Shown here in pieces: positions 8,379-16,710 of a stretch of DNA of 64,000 nt. The first letter of the stretch is position 1. Every line of letters starts with the position of its first letter. The position numbers were made by a program, and so were the translations under genes. The notes beneath the pieces are model-generated. The model was not told the DNA's origin. It saw nothing but the letters and a program-made list of their open reading frames with translations, and did not search any database. The DNA is from Scatomorpha stercorigallinarum (GTDB taxonomy: Bacteria > Bacillota > Clostridia > Oscillospirales > Oscillospiraceae): positions 1 to 64,000 of the forward strand of contig CALXGN010000012.1 of NCBI GenBank assembly GCA_944387865.1. Direction: 5' to 3'.

Positions 8379-9023
8379 ATGTTTGACATTGAAAAGATGA
8401 AATTCGACTCCCGCGGGCTCATCCCCGCCGTCGTGACGGACGCGGAGACCGGGAAGGTGCTGATGGTCGCCTATATGAACCGGGAGAGCCTGGACATTTC
8501 TATCAGGGAAGGCTACACCTGCTTTTTCAGCCGGAGCCGGCAGGAGCTCTGGCGCAAGGGCGAGACCAGCGGCAACAGGCAGCGCATCGTCTCCGTCACC
8601 GCGGACTGCGACATGGACACGCTGCTCGTGAGCGTGGTGAAGTCCGGCCCCGCCTGCCACACGGGGGCGGAGAGCTGCTTTTTCAACAGCGTGTATGAGA
8701 GCGGCGAGCAGCCCTTCTCCGTGGACGGGCTCTATCAGCTGCTGCTGGGCAGGAAGCGCGAGCGGCCCGAGGGCTCCTACACGACCTATCTCTTCGAGAA
8801 GGGGCGCGACAAGATACTGAAGAAAGTGGGCGAGGAGAGCACGGAGGTCATCATCGCCGGCAAGGCCGACGACCGGGCGGAGACGGTGTACGAGCTGGCG
8901 GACCTCGCCTATCACGCGCTGGTGCTGATGGCGGACATGGGCATCACGCCCGACGACGTGCGCCGCGAGCTGGCGGGCAGGCACGTCATAGACCACAAGG
9001 TGAAGCAGGAGAAAATGACCTGA
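8379..9023 (+). CDS. hisIE: Bifunctional phosphoribosyl-AMP cyclohydrolase / phosphoribosyl-ATP pyrophosphatase
   Basis: Fusion of the second and third pathway steps. The N-terminal HisI part has YMNRESLDISIREG, FFSRSRQELWRKGETSGN and the metal-binding TADCDMDTLL and GPACHTG. From about residue 125 the HisE part has FEKGRDKILKKVGEESTEV and DLAYHALVLM. It is the last gene of the his operon. No strong terminator is visible before the next promoter. Confidence 0.97.
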   Translation: MFDIEKMKFDSRGLIPAVVTDAETGKVLMVAYMNRESLDISIREGYTCFFSRSRQELWRKGETSGNRQRIVSVTADCDMDTLLVSVVKSGPACHTGAESCFFNSVYESGEQPFSVDGLYQLLLGRKRERPEGSYTTYLFEKGRDKILKKVGEESTEVIIAGKADDRAETVYELADLAYHALVLMADMGITPDDVRRELAGRHVIDHKVKQEKMT

Positions 9024-9038
9024 GGCGCGGAGAGGTAC

Positions 9039-9067
9039 TTGAAAAATTTTAATTAATCGTCTATAAT
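9039..9067 (+). promoter_or_regulatory. Sigma-A-type promoter of the acyltransferase gene
   Basis: TTGAAA (9039-9044), exactly 17 bp, TATAAT (9062-9067). It is followed after about 20 bases by AGAAGG and the GTG start at 9100. Confidence 0.85.
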
Positions 9068-9099
9068 GGCCGCAGCAAAACAAAGAGAAGGTGTGGGCC

Positions 9100-10377
9100 G
9101 TGGCTGAAAAGCTGACAGAGCAGGAGAAACTTGAAAAACGCACGCTCAAGCCGGTGAACAAGACCGCGTTCAGGGCGCTCGTGCACGTGGCGAACGCGCT
9201 TTTCAAAAAGAAATACGGCGTGAATTTCACCTACGCGGACGACATCAAGCCCTATCTGGGCAAGAGCTACGTGGTGGTGTCCAACCACGCCTCGCGCATC
9301 GACTATGTGTTCACGGCGCCGGCTTTCTGGCCCGACACCTTCAATTTCGTCGTCGGCTACAACGAGTTCTTCCGCAGCCACCTGGCCGCCGTGCTGCGCA
9401 TCATGCAGGTGGTGCCGAAGAAGAACTTCGTCCAGCAGCCCTATTCCATCCGCCAGATGATACGCATCATCCGCGCTGGCGGGCGGCTCATCATCCTGCC
9501 GGAGGGCATGAGCTCCATCTCCGGCGCCAACCAGCCCTGCGCGCTGGGCAGCGGCCACCTGCTCAAGCACCTGGGCGTGCCCGTGCTGTACACGAAGATC
9601 GCCGGCGGCTATCTGACCGCGCCCAAGTACAACCTGAACGACCGCCCCGGGCGCGTGGACGTCACCGTGGGCGTGCTGCTCACCGCCGAGCAGTTGAAGG
9701 CCATGACGGCGGAGGAGATACAGGCCTGCCTGGACGAAAAGCTCTGGCACGACGACTATGAGTGGAACAAGAGCGCGCGCGTGAAGTTCGACGGGCACGG
9801 GGAGATGGCCAAAAACCTCCACCAGCTGCTCTTCTGGTGCCCGCACTGCGGCGGGGAGCTCTGCATGGAGAGCGAGGGCGACACCATCCGCTGCCGCCAC
9901 TGCGGCAACACCGCCCATGTGAACGAGTATTACGACCTGCTCCCCGAGCCGGGCAGCGAATTCCCCGCCACGCAGCGGCTGTGGTTCGACGCGCAGCGCG
10001 CGCACGTGCGGGAGATGGTGGCGAAAGAGGGCTTCGAGCTGCGCGAGCACGTGAAGCTCGGCACGCTGCCGAAATACGGCTATCTGAAAAACCAGAAAAC
10101 CTCCGAGATAACCGGCGAGGGGGAGCTGCTGCTCGACCGCGAGGGGCTGCACTTCGAGGGCGTGAACGATGGGCAGCCGTACAGGTTCTTCGTGCCGATA
10201 AGGCACCTGCCCACCTATGGCATGTGCACGGACGTTTCGCGCTTTTACACCTTCGTGGACGGGGAGTTCAACGAGTTCTACCCCGAGAGGGAGAGCGCCG
10301 AGCTCTGGATGATGGCCACGGAGGAGATGCACCGCGCGCAGGGCGGGCTATGGAAAGATTTTCCTGTACAGAGGTAA
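9100..10377 (+). CDS. PlsC-type 1-acylglycerol-3-phosphate acyltransferase with zinc ribbon
   Basis: Probably acylates lysophosphatidate or a related glycerolipid at the membrane. Acyltransferase blocks are present: SNHASRIDYV (the NHX4D catalytic motif) near residue 60, and RLIILPEGMSS. After the catalytic domain there is a four-cysteine zinc ribbon, CPHC...CRHC, near residue 250, and then about 160 residues of unassigned sequence. Total 425 residues, much longer than a minimal PlsC of about 240. GTG 9100 fits the AGAAGG site; GTG 9091 is the alternative. The acyl acceptor cannot be told from sequence. Confidence 0.85.
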   Translation: MAEKLTEQEKLEKRTLKPVNKTAFRALVHVANALFKKKYGVNFTYADDIKPYLGKSYVVVSNHASRIDYVFTAPAFWPDTFNFVVGYNEFFRSHLAAVLRIMQVVPKKNFVQQPYSIRQMIRIIRAGGRLIILPEGMSSISGANQPCALGSGHLLKHLGVPVLYTKIAGGYLTAPKYNLNDRPGRVDVTVGVLLTAEQLKAMTAEEIQACLDEKLWHDDYEWNKSARVKFDGHGEMAKNLHQLLFWCPHCGGELCMESEGDTIRCRHCGNTAHVNEYYDLLPEPGSEFPATQRLWFDAQRAHVREMVAKEGFELREHVKLGTLPKYGYLKNQKTSEITGEGELLLDREGLHFEGVNDGQPYRFFVPIRHLPTYGMCTDVSRFYTFVDGEFNEFYPERESAELWMMATEEMHRAQGGLWKDFPVQR

Positions 10378-10410
10378 AAAAAGTCGCCCGTCGGGCCGCG
10401 GAAGTTGCGG

Positions 10411-10439
10411 TTGACAGGCGACAGGAACGATGGTATATT
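10411..10439 (+). promoter_or_regulatory. Promoter of the putative antitoxin RNA
   Basis: TTGACA (10411-10416), 17 bp, TATATT (10434-10439), reading rightward toward the 3' end of the toxin gene on the other strand. Confidence 0.8.
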
Positions 10440-10445
10440 AAGCAC

Positions 10446-10548
10446 AAGAGGGGCGCGACCGGGGGCAACGGTCACGGCTCAACCTCTGCAAGTTTATAGC
10501 TTGGAGATATGGCCGTTTCCTATTGCTTGGGGGGCGGCTATCTCTTTG
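10446..10548 (+). ncRNA. Putative antisense antitoxin RNA of a type I toxin-antitoxin locus
   Basis: A transcript from the promoter at 10411-10439 would start near 10446 and run convergently into the minus-strand toxin mRNA. A hairpin GAGATA-TG-GCCG / CGGC-TATCTC (10504-10544) followed by TTTG could end it. The transcript contains one of two direct repeats (10512-10530), whose second copy (10650-10669) lies at the 5' end of the toxin mRNA, so it could pair at both ends of its target. The ends are inferred. Confidence 0.6.
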
Positions 10549-10669
10549 TCGCGTTAATGACGCCGAAGATAACAACGGCTAACAGGTTGAGAAGCCCGAT
10601 GACTTCCAAAGCTGTCATGGCGTCACCTCCTCTTATGTAAGGAGGCCGAGCCGTTCCCCTCTTGCTTGG
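10512..10669. repeat. Pair of direct repeats flanking the toxin gene
   Basis: GCCGTTTCCTATTGCTTGG (10512-10530) and GCCGTTCCCCTCTTGCTTGG (10650-10669) flank the small ORF, one at each end of the convergent transcripts. This matches the arrangement known from the par/Fst locus, where such repeats are the RNA-RNA contact sites. Confidence 0.75.
10538..10618 (-). CDS. Holin-like type I toxin, 26 residues
   Basis: Too short for usual gene finding. Translation gives MTALEVIGLLNLLAVV followed by IFGVINATKR: a single hydrophobic helix with a positively charged tail, as in small membrane toxins of the holin-like/TxpA/Fst type. The Shine-Dalgarno AGGAGG with TGACGCC spacing is excellent, but it can pair with CCTCCT eleven bases further upstream, so translation may be blocked by the mRNA's own 5' hairpin. 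A strong promoter lies upstream (10675-10703). Expected action is membrane damage when the antisense RNA is lost. Confidence 0.8.
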   Translation of the reverse strand: MTALEVIGLLNLLAVVIFGVINATKR

Positions 10670-10674
10670 TACTA

Positions 10675-10703
10675 AAGATATCATCGGACACCGGCGGTGT
10701 CAA
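10675..10703 (-). promoter_or_regulatory. Promoter of the holin-like toxin gene
   Basis: On the minus strand TTGACA (10703-10698), 17 bp, TATCTT (10680-10675). The predicted start near 10668 puts a direct repeat at the very 5' end of the mRNA. Confidence 0.8.
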
Positions 10704-10730
10704 CCGAACTGGTAAGTGAAAATGTGAAAT

Positions 10731-10760
10731 GCCCCGCGGCGGATCTATCCGCCGCGGGGC
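10731..10760 (-). terminator. Terminator of the ligA transcript
   Basis: Perfect 13-bp stem GCCCCGCGGCGGA / TCCGCCGCGGGGC with a 4-base loop. It is followed on the minus strand by the T-rich ATTTCACATTTTC. Confidence 0.85.
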
Positions 10761-10775
10761 CGTTTATCATGCCGC

Positions 10776-12755
10776 TCACTCCAGCATGGCGCGGAACTCG
10801 TCCTCATCGATGATGCGGATGCCGAGCTCCTGGGCCTTCGTGAGCTTGCTGCCGGCGTTTTCGCCGGCCAGGACGACGCTCGTCTTTTTGCTCACGCTGC
10901 CGGAGGTGCGCCCGCCGCGCGCTTCGATGAGGGCGGCGGCCTCGTCGCGCGTGAGCGTGGGCAGCGTGCCCGTGAGGACGAAGGTCATGCCGCGGAAGCG
11001 CTCGTCCGTCACCGTCTCCGTACTCGCGAAGCTGACGCCCGCCTCGCGCAGGAGGCGTATCTGGTGCTGCGACTGCTCGAGCGAGAACCACTCGCGGATG
11101 AAGAGCGCCGTCACCGCGCCGATGTCCGGGATGGACTGCAGCTCCTCCTCGGTGGCGGCCATGAGCTCGTCGAGCGTGCCGAAGTGCTGGGCGAGGACCT
11201 TGCCGGCCTTGGAGCCAACCTGGCGGATGCCGAAGGCGCAGAGCAGCCGCGCGAGGCCGGCGCTCTTGCTGCGCTCGATGGCGTTTATGAGGTTTTCGGC
11301 GGATTTTTTGCCCATGCGGTCCAGCCTGGCGATGTCCCCGGCGCGGAGGTAGTAGATCCCGGCGGGCGAGGTGAGCAGCCCGGCGGCGATGAGCGACTCG
11401 GCCACCGCCGTGCCGAGGCCCTCGATGTCCATCGCCTCGCGCGAGGCGAAGTGGACGATGTTGCGCAGGCGCTGGGCGGGGCATTCGGCACCGGTGCAGC
11501 GCATCGCGACGCCGTCCTCGTCCCGCACTATGGGCGAGCCGCACTCCGGGCAGCGGTCGGGCAGGTGGAAGGGGACGGCGCCCTCGGGGCGCTTGGATTT
11601 CACGACCTCCAGCACCTCGGGGATGATCTCGCCGGCCTTGCGGACGAGCACGGTGTCGCCGATGCGGACGTCGAGCTTGTCGATGAAGTCCTGGTTGTGC
11701 AGCGTGGCGTTGGTGACGGTGGTCCCGGCGAGGCGGACGGGCTCTATCACGGCCTTGGGCGTGAGCACGCCCGTGCGGCCCACCTGCACGGCGATGTCCC
11801 GCACCACGCTCTCCTTCACCTCTGGGGGGTATTTATAGGCCACGGCCCAGCGCGGCGCCTTGGCCGTGCTGCCGAGCTGTTCGCGCTGGGCGAGGGAGTT
11901 TATCTTGATGACCGCGCCGTCGATGCCGTAAGGGAAGGCGTCGCGCCCGTCGCCGATGGCCTCTATCCGCGCGCGGCACTCGTCCATGGTGCGGCAGAGC
12001 GTGTGCGGCACGACGTCGAAGCCGTATTCCGCGAGCGCGTCGAGCGATTCGGCGTGCGTTGCGAACTCACGGCCCACGGCGCGCTGGACGTTGAAGACGA
12101 TTATGTCGAGCCTGCGCGAGGCGGCGACCTTCGGGTCCTGCTGGCGCATGGAGCCGGCGGCGGCGTTGCGCGGGTTGGCGAGGAGCTGCTCGCCGCGCTC
12201 CGCGCGCTTTTCGTTCAGCTCGTTGAACACGGCGTGGGACATGTACACCTCGCCGCGGACTATGAGCCGCTCCGGGAAGCTGCCGCGAAGCTGCTTCGGC
12301 AGGCTGCGCACGGTGCGCAGGTTTTCCGTCACGTCCTCGCCGGTGACGCCGTCGCCGCGCGTCGCGCCGCGGACGAAAACGCCGTTTTCATACTCGAGGG
12401 ACATGGAGAGGCCGTCGATTTTCGGCTCCACGCAGTAAAGGCGGCCCTCCGGCAGGGCGGCGGCCATCCGCTCGTCGAAGGCGGCGAGCTCCTCGAAGGA
12501 GAACACGTCCGTCAGGCTCTCCAGCGGCACCTCGTGATGCACGGGGGCGAAGCTGCTCTTCGCCGTGCCGCCGACGCGCTGGGTGGGGGAGTCCGGGTCG
12601 TAGAACTCGGGGTGCGCGGCCTCGAGCTCCTCGAGCCGGCGCATGAGCGCGTCGTACTCGAAGTCCGAGATGACCGGCGCGTCCTCGTCGTAATAATGGC
12701 GGTTGTGTTCAAGTATTTCAGCCCGGAGGGCCTCTATCTCGCGTTTTGCGTCCAT
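10776..12755 (-). CDS. ligA: NAD-dependent DNA ligase
   Basis: Seals nicks in replication and repair using NAD+. The 659-residue protein has the Ia domain (HNRHYYDEDAPVISDFEYD), the adenylated Lys112 in VEPKIDGLSMSLEY, the OB domain, a four-cysteine zinc finger (CPECG...CTGAECPAQ), helix-hairpin-helix repeats near residues 440-580 and a C-terminal BRCT domain with FVLTGTLPTLTRDEA. Full length and intact. It ends before a strong terminator and follows yunB by one base. Confidence 0.98.
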   Translation of the reverse strand: MDAKREIEALRAEILEHNRHYYDEDAPVISDFEYDALMRRLEELEAAHPEFYDPDSPTQRVGGTAKSSFAPVHHEVPLESLTDVFSFEELAAFDERMAAALPEGRLYCVEPKIDGLSMSLEYENGVFVRGATRGDGVTGEDVTENLRTVRSLPKQLRGSFPERLIVRGEVYMSHAVFNELNEKRAERGEQLLANPRNAAAGSMRQQDPKVAASRRLDIIVFNVQRAVGREFATHAESLDALAEYGFDVVPHTLCRTMDECRARIEAIGDGRDAFPYGIDGAVIKINSLAQREQLGSTAKAPRWAVAYKYPPEVKESVVRDIAVQVGRTGVLTPKAVIEPVRLAGTTVTNATLHNQDFIDKLDVRIGDTVLVRKAGEIIPEVLEVVKSKRPEGAVPFHLPDRCPECGSPIVRDEDGVAMRCTGAECPAQRLRNIVHFASREAMDIEGLGTAVAESLIAAGLLTSPAGIYYLRAGDIARLDRMGKKSAENLINAIERSKSAGLARLLCAFGIRQVGSKAGKVLAQHFGTLDELMAATEEELQSIPDIGAVTALFIREWFSLEQSQHQIRLLREAGVSFASTETVTDERFRGMTFVLTGTLPTLTRDEAAALIEARGGRTSGSVSKKTSVVLAGENAGSKLTKAQELGIRIIDEDEFRAMLE

Positions 12756-12756
12756 G

Positions 12757-13431
12757 TTATCGCTCCATGTTAAGATAAGTCTGCGGCACCTCGCCGACGA
12801 TCACGGTCTCCGCTATCAGTATCTCCGTCACCACCTGGGTGGAGACGGTGCGCCAGGGGAGCACGACGTCGATGTCTACCACCACGTCGAGCTTCATCTC
12901 GTGCTTGGTCTGGTTGATGCCGGCGGCGGAGAGCTCGTTTTTGAAGTCCACGCGTGAGGAGGTGAGCAGCGTGATGTCCACGGGGATGTCCGGCCCCTTG
13001 CCCAGCAGCAGGCTGGAGCCGAGGATGTTGCCTATCGGTATCGCCAGGCTGAGCTCCCCGCGGTCGGCGGCCTCCACGATGTCGGAGAGCAGCTCCGAGG
13101 AGAGGGCGTTGATGCGCGCCATATTGGCCTTGATGGCCGTCACCGCGCCGCTCTCGTCGCGGTCGATGGTGACGAAGTAGTCATAGCCGTAGTCGCGCCC
13201 GGAGAGCGTGCGGTTTATCGTGTCGTTCACACAGAGTGTCATCAGGTCCACCGCGTCCGACAGCACCATGTCGCAGGAGAGCTCGCGCAGGTACATCACG
13301 CTGCGCACGGCCACCCAGCCGAAAAACAGCAGCAGGCAGAGCGCTATCAGCGCCCAGCGCGTGGCCCGGCGCATGGGCGGCAGGTGCAGGTCCAGATAGA
13401 CAGGCCGCCGCGGCCTCCGCCGGCGGAGCAT
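12757..13431 (-). CDS. yunB: Sporulation protein YunB
   Basis: YunB is a mother-cell protein needed for normal spore formation in Bacillus; its molecular role is unclear. The 224-residue protein has a short basic N-terminus, one membrane segment (about residues 25-42, WALIALCLLLFFGWVAV), then an external domain with AIPIGNILGSSLLLGKGPDI and QTKHEMKLDVVVDIDVVLP, both characteristic of the family. GGGGGTGATGCC precedes the ATG. It forms an operon with ligA. Confidence 0.9.
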   Translation of the reverse strand: MLRRRRPRRPVYLDLHLPPMRRATRWALIALCLLLFFGWVAVRSVMYLRELSCDMVLSDAVDLMTLCVNDTINRTLSGRDYGYDYFVTIDRDESGAVTAIKANMARINALSSELLSDIVEAADRGELSLAIPIGNILGSSLLLGKGPDIPVDITLLTSSRVDFKNELSAAGINQTKHEMKLDVVVDIDVVLPWRTVSTQVVTEILIAETVIVGEVPQTYLNMER

Positions 13432-13512
13432 GGCATCACCCCCCTATGGGGAGTGTATGCGCCAGGCTGCGTTTGGATGCCCAGTCTGCGACTGGAGGGC
13501 GGCCAACGGCCG

Positions 13513-13643
13513 CGGGTACTTGCCTGCGGCCCGCCCGCAGGGAGGGGGATGCAGGGACGAAAGTCCCTGCGGCCCATTTCTGAGAGATTTCTTTTGCTTG
13601 CGCCAAAAGAAACCCCTCAGACTCCAAAGAAAAGCGCTTTGGT
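13513..13643 (+). repeat. Hairpin repeat module A with flank, copy 2
   Basis: GC-rich flank TTGCCTGCGGCCCGCCCGCA, then GGGACGAAAGTCCC, then the T-rich/A-rich hairpin module at 13580-13643. It matches 17241-17377 closely in the same orientation. Small differences in the loop (GCTTGCGCC instead of TCTTGTC) keep the stem paired, suggesting selection on structure. Confidence 0.85.
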
Positions 13644-13691
13644 GGGGATCGGAGCGTTTTGTGCGTGTTTTACAGGTTTTCAATTATCAAA

Positions 13692-13976
13692 CGTGGTCAT
13701 CCCGTCGGTGAATGAGTTCTCTGCATCGCCGACCGTGCGTTGCTCCCTGCGGTCGCGGCACTGCCTTGCAAACAATCGACCCGTCAGCGGCGCGAGCGTA
13801 AGCGAAGCCTTCCGCGGTCGGCGTTGGGCAGAGCCATACGACGGCGGGATGACCACCTGCGATACGTGGGAAGCCATAAAAGATAGTTCGCGCCTCCGAT
13901 GCGCACCAAAAGCGTTTTTCTTTGGGGCGCCACACCCGTTTCTTTGGGCAAGACCAAAGAAATGGGGTGGCAAATG
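13692..13976 (+). repeat. Composite repeat modules B and C, copy 1
   Basis: Module B is bounded by inverted GTGGTCATCCCG and CGGGATGACCAC and contains GCATCGCCGACCG and GCGAGCGTAAGCGAAG. Module C (13914-13975) is CTTTGGGGCGCCACACCC with a hairpin TTTCTTTGG/CCAAAGAAA around a GCAAGA loop. Both recur at 17431-17709; part of B recurs at 20511-20575. No transposase is present. Confidence 0.8.
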
Positions 13977-13981
13977 CCGGG

Positions 13982-15229
13982 TCAGGTGAGCATCTCCGCC
14001 ACGGCGGCCATCACGCCGAGGCGGCCGGCTTCGTAGGTCAGCCCGCCCTGCAGGAAGGCCATATACGGCTCGCGCATGGGGCCGTCGCAGCTCAGCTCTA
14101 TCGACGAGCCCTGTATGAACGCGCCGGCGGCCATGACGACCTCGTCCTCATAGCCGGGCATCTGCCAGGCCTCCGGTGTGACGAAGGAGTCCACCGGGGA
14201 GCCGGACTGGATGCCGCGGCAGAATTTCAGCAGGTTTTCGCCCGAGCGGAGCACGACGGTCTGTATGATGTCCGAGCGGAACTCGCCGCTGGCGGGGAAG
14301 GTCTCGTAGCCCAGCGCTTCCAGCATGGCGGCGCAGAGGGCGGCCGTTTTCAGCGCCTGGGCCGTGGTGTGCGGGGCCAGGAACAGGCCCTGATAGAGCT
14401 GGCGGTTGAGGCCGAAGGTGGCGCCGCACTCACCGCCGATGCCGGGGACGGTGAGCCGGCAGGCGGCGTTTTCAACAAGATCCGCGCGGCCGGCGATGTA
14501 GCCGCCGGAGGGGGCCAGGCCGCCGCCGGGGTTCTTGATGAGCGAGCCGGCGATGAGGTCCGCGCCCACCATCGTGGGCTCGGCGGTGTCCGTGAACTCG
14601 CCGTAGCAGTTGTCCACCACCACGGCCGTATCCGGCGAGGCGGACTTTATGGCGCGGACGATCCCGCCGATCTCCTCCACGGTGAGCGCGCGGCGGCTGT
14701 CATAGCCGCGGGAGCGCTGCACGAGGGCGGCGGCGGGGCGTATCTCCCGCGCGGCGCGCACGATGGCGTCCAGGTCAGGCCCGCCGTCAAGCGTGTCCAC
14801 CTGCGCGTAGGCCACGCCGTAGTCGCGCAGCGAGCCGTGCGCGCTGCCGCTGATGCCGATGGCCGTGCGCAGCGTGTCATAGGGCGCGCCCATCACGGAG
14901 AGCAGCGTGTCCCCCGGGCGGACGGCGGCGAAGAGGGCGGAGGCGATGGCGTGCGTGCCGTTGACGAAATTCACGCGCACCAGCGCGCTCTCCGCGCCGA
15001 AAACGCGCGCCCAGACCTTGTCCAGCGTCTCGCGGCCGAGGTCGTCGTAGCCGTAACCCGTGGTGCCGGCGAAGCAGGGCTCCGAAACGCGGAACTCCTG
15101 GAAGGCCTCCAGCACGCGGCGGGTGTTTTCCCGCGCGACGGCGTCTATTTCCTCAAAGCGCCCCGCCAGGCCGCGCTCGCACTCGGCGGCGAGGCGCTCA
15201 ACGTTTTCCGGTATTTCACTCAGCTTCAT
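13982..15229 (-). CDS. ynbB: PLP-dependent enzyme of the YnbB / aluminium-resistance family
   Basis: Large member of the Cys/Met-metabolism PLP enzyme superfamily, often annotated as methionine gamma-lyase family protein; the physiological reaction is not established. The 415-residue protein shows AGTTGYGYDDLGRETLDKV, NGTHAIASALFA, VVVDNCYGEFTD with the PLP-contacting Asp and the Schiff-base Lys in AGSLIKNPGGGLAPSGGY. It overlaps the end of murD by 14 bases, so the two are co-transcribed. Confidence 0.9.
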   Translation of the reverse strand: MKLSEIPENVERLAAECERGLAGRFEEIDAVARENTRRVLEAFQEFRVSEPCFAGTTGYGYDDLGRETLDKVWARVFGAESALVRVNFVNGTHAIASALFAAVRPGDTLLSVMGAPYDTLRTAIGISGSAHGSLRDYGVAYAQVDTLDGGPDLDAIVRAAREIRPAAALVQRSRGYDSRRALTVEEIGGIVRAIKSASPDTAVVVDNCYGEFTDTAEPTMVGADLIAGSLIKNPGGGLAPSGGYIAGRADLVENAACRLTVPGIGGECGATFGLNRQLYQGLFLAPHTTAQALKTAALCAAMLEALGYETFPASGEFRSDIIQTVVLRSGENLLKFCRGIQSGSPVDSFVTPEAWQMPGYEDEVVMAAGAFIQGSSIELSCDGPMREPYMAFLQGGLTYEAGRLGVMAAVAEMLT

Positions 15230-16616
15230 TTTCCTTGAACTCCATTACTATATCTCTGAATTTGTCGCCGCGCTCGGCGAAATTTGTGAACCTGTCGAAG
15301 GACGAGCAGGCGGGGGACAGCAGCACGATGTCCCCGGGGATGGACGCATCCCGCGCCGCCTCGACGGCGGAGCGGAGGTCCGGCAGTATGCGCACCGGAA
15401 GGCGCGAGGGGTCGTAAAACACGCTGTGTTTGACCGCGGCGGCGATCTGTTCGGCGGTGTCGCCCGTCAGGTAGAGGGACTTCACGCGCTCGGATATCTC
15501 GTCGCCCAGCGTGTCGAAGGAGATGTGCTTGTCGTGCCCGCCGGCGATGAGGATGGGCTTGGTGCGCATGGCGCGCAGCCCGGCGATGGTGCGTGTGGGG
15601 CTGGTGGCGATGGAGTCGTTGATGTAGGTGACGCCGTCCAGCTCGCGTATGTGCTCCAGGCGGTGGCGCACGCCGCCGTAGCTGCGCGCCACGTCGCGGC
15701 AGATGCCGGCGCCCACCATACCGTCCACCGCCGCGAAGGCCGCCATGTAGTTCTCCACGTTGTGCACGCCGGGAATGCGTATCTCCGTCACCGGGATGAT
15801 GGGCTCCACCTCGTAGCCGTGCGAGCGGTAGACCGTGCCGTCGCGGCAGAAAACGCCGTCGCGCACCGTCTCGCGGCGGGAGAAGAGCCGCACGCGGCTC
15901 CTGGCCTCCTCGCCGAAGCGGGCGGTGTAGGCGTTGTCGGCGTTCACGACGAGGACGTCCTCCGGCGTCTGCATGGCGAAGATGCGGCGCTTGGCGTTTA
16001 CGTAGTCGTCAAAGTCCGGGTGCTTGTCGAGGTGGTTGGGGGAGACGTTGGTGACCACGGCCACGTCCGGGCGGATGCTGATGCTGTGCAGCTGGAAGCT
16101 GGAGAGCTCCAGCACGGCGATGTCGTCCGGGCGCATCTCCGGCACCGAGGCGAGCAGGGGCTTGCCGATGTTGCCGCCCAGATAGACGTTGCGGCCGGCG
16201 GCGCGCAGCAGCTCGGCGATGATGGAGGACGTGGTGGTCTTGCCGTCAGAGCCGGTGATGCCTATCGTCAGGCAGGGGCAGAGGCGGAAAAACGCCTCCA
16301 TCTCGCTGGTTATCTCCGCGCCGTGGGCGGCGGCGGAGACGAGAGCCGGCTCCGTGGGCAGGACGCCGGGCGTGCGGAAGATGACGTCATAGCCGTCAAG
16401 GCCGGAGAGATAGCCCGCGCCGAGCGTCACCTCGGCGCCGCGCTTCCGGTAATCCTCCGCCTCGGCGCCCAGCTTTTCCTCGCCGCGCTGGTCGCGGACG
16501 GAGATGAGGATGCCGGCGGAGAGCAGCAGCTCGATGAGCGGGCGGTTGCTGACGCCGACGCCCACCACGGCCACGCGCTTATCTTTAAGGGAAGAAATGT
16601 ACTCTTCAAGGGTCAT
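15216..16616 (-). CDS. murD: UDP-N-acetylmuramoyl-L-alanine--D-glutamate ligase
   Basis: Cytoplasmic ATP-dependent ligase adding D-glutamate in peptidoglycan precursor synthesis. 466 residues, with the Mur ligase P-loop GITGSDGKTTTSSIIAELL, central-domain VTNVSPNHLDKHPDF, and the C-terminal domain HRLEHIRELDGVTYINDSIA followed by AGGHDKHISFDTL. GAGGTGATTTCCC precedes the ATG. Here it sits outside a dcw cluster. Confidence 0.97.
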   Translation of the reverse strand: MTLEEYISSLKDKRVAVVGVGVSNRPLIELLLSAGILISVRDQRGEEKLGAEAEDYRKRGAEVTLGAGYLSGLDGYDVIFRTPGVLPTEPALVSAAAHGAEITSEMEAFFRLCPCLTIGITGSDGKTTTSSIIAELLRAAGRNVYLGGNIGKPLLASVPEMRPDDIAVLELSSFQLHSISIRPDVAVVTNVSPNHLDKHPDFDDYVNAKRRIFAMQTPEDVLVVNADNAYTARFGEEARSRVRLFSRRETVRDGVFCRDGTVYRSHGYEVEPIIPVTEIRIPGVHNVENYMAAFAAVDGMVGAGICRDVARSYGGVRHRLEHIRELDGVTYINDSIATSPTRTIAGLRAMRTKPILIAGGHDKHISFDTLGDEISERVKSLYLTGDTAEQIAAAVKHSVFYDPSRLPVRILPDLRSAVEAARDASIPGDIVLLSPACSSFDRFTNFAERGDKFRDIVMEFKENEAE

Positions 16617-16674
16617 GGGAAATCACCTCACCGCCTGATTATATCCCGACCCGGCGGCAAATACAATAATTTTA

Positions 16675-16704
16675 TTGACTTTGGGCGGCAAGGAGGGGTA
16701 AAAT
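16675..16704 (+). promoter_or_regulatory. rnpB promoter
   Basis: TTGACT (16675-16680) and TAAAAT (16699-16704) with an 18-bp spacer, about seven bases before the predicted 5' end of the RNase P RNA. Confidence 0.75.
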
Positions 16705-16710
16705 ACTCGG

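Larger units (their letters stand above)
13432..13981. other. 550-base gene-free interval filled with composite repeats
   Basis: No coding sequence with a ribosome site is seen. The interval is an array of dispersed repeat modules, listed separately, which recur at 17.2-17.7 kb and 20.5-20.7 kb. Confidence 0.7.

Noticed and set aside
10538..10618. Holin-like peptide as prophage remnant
   Set aside because: No phage genes surround it, and the two convergent promoters and direct repeats fit a type I toxin-antitoxin locus better.
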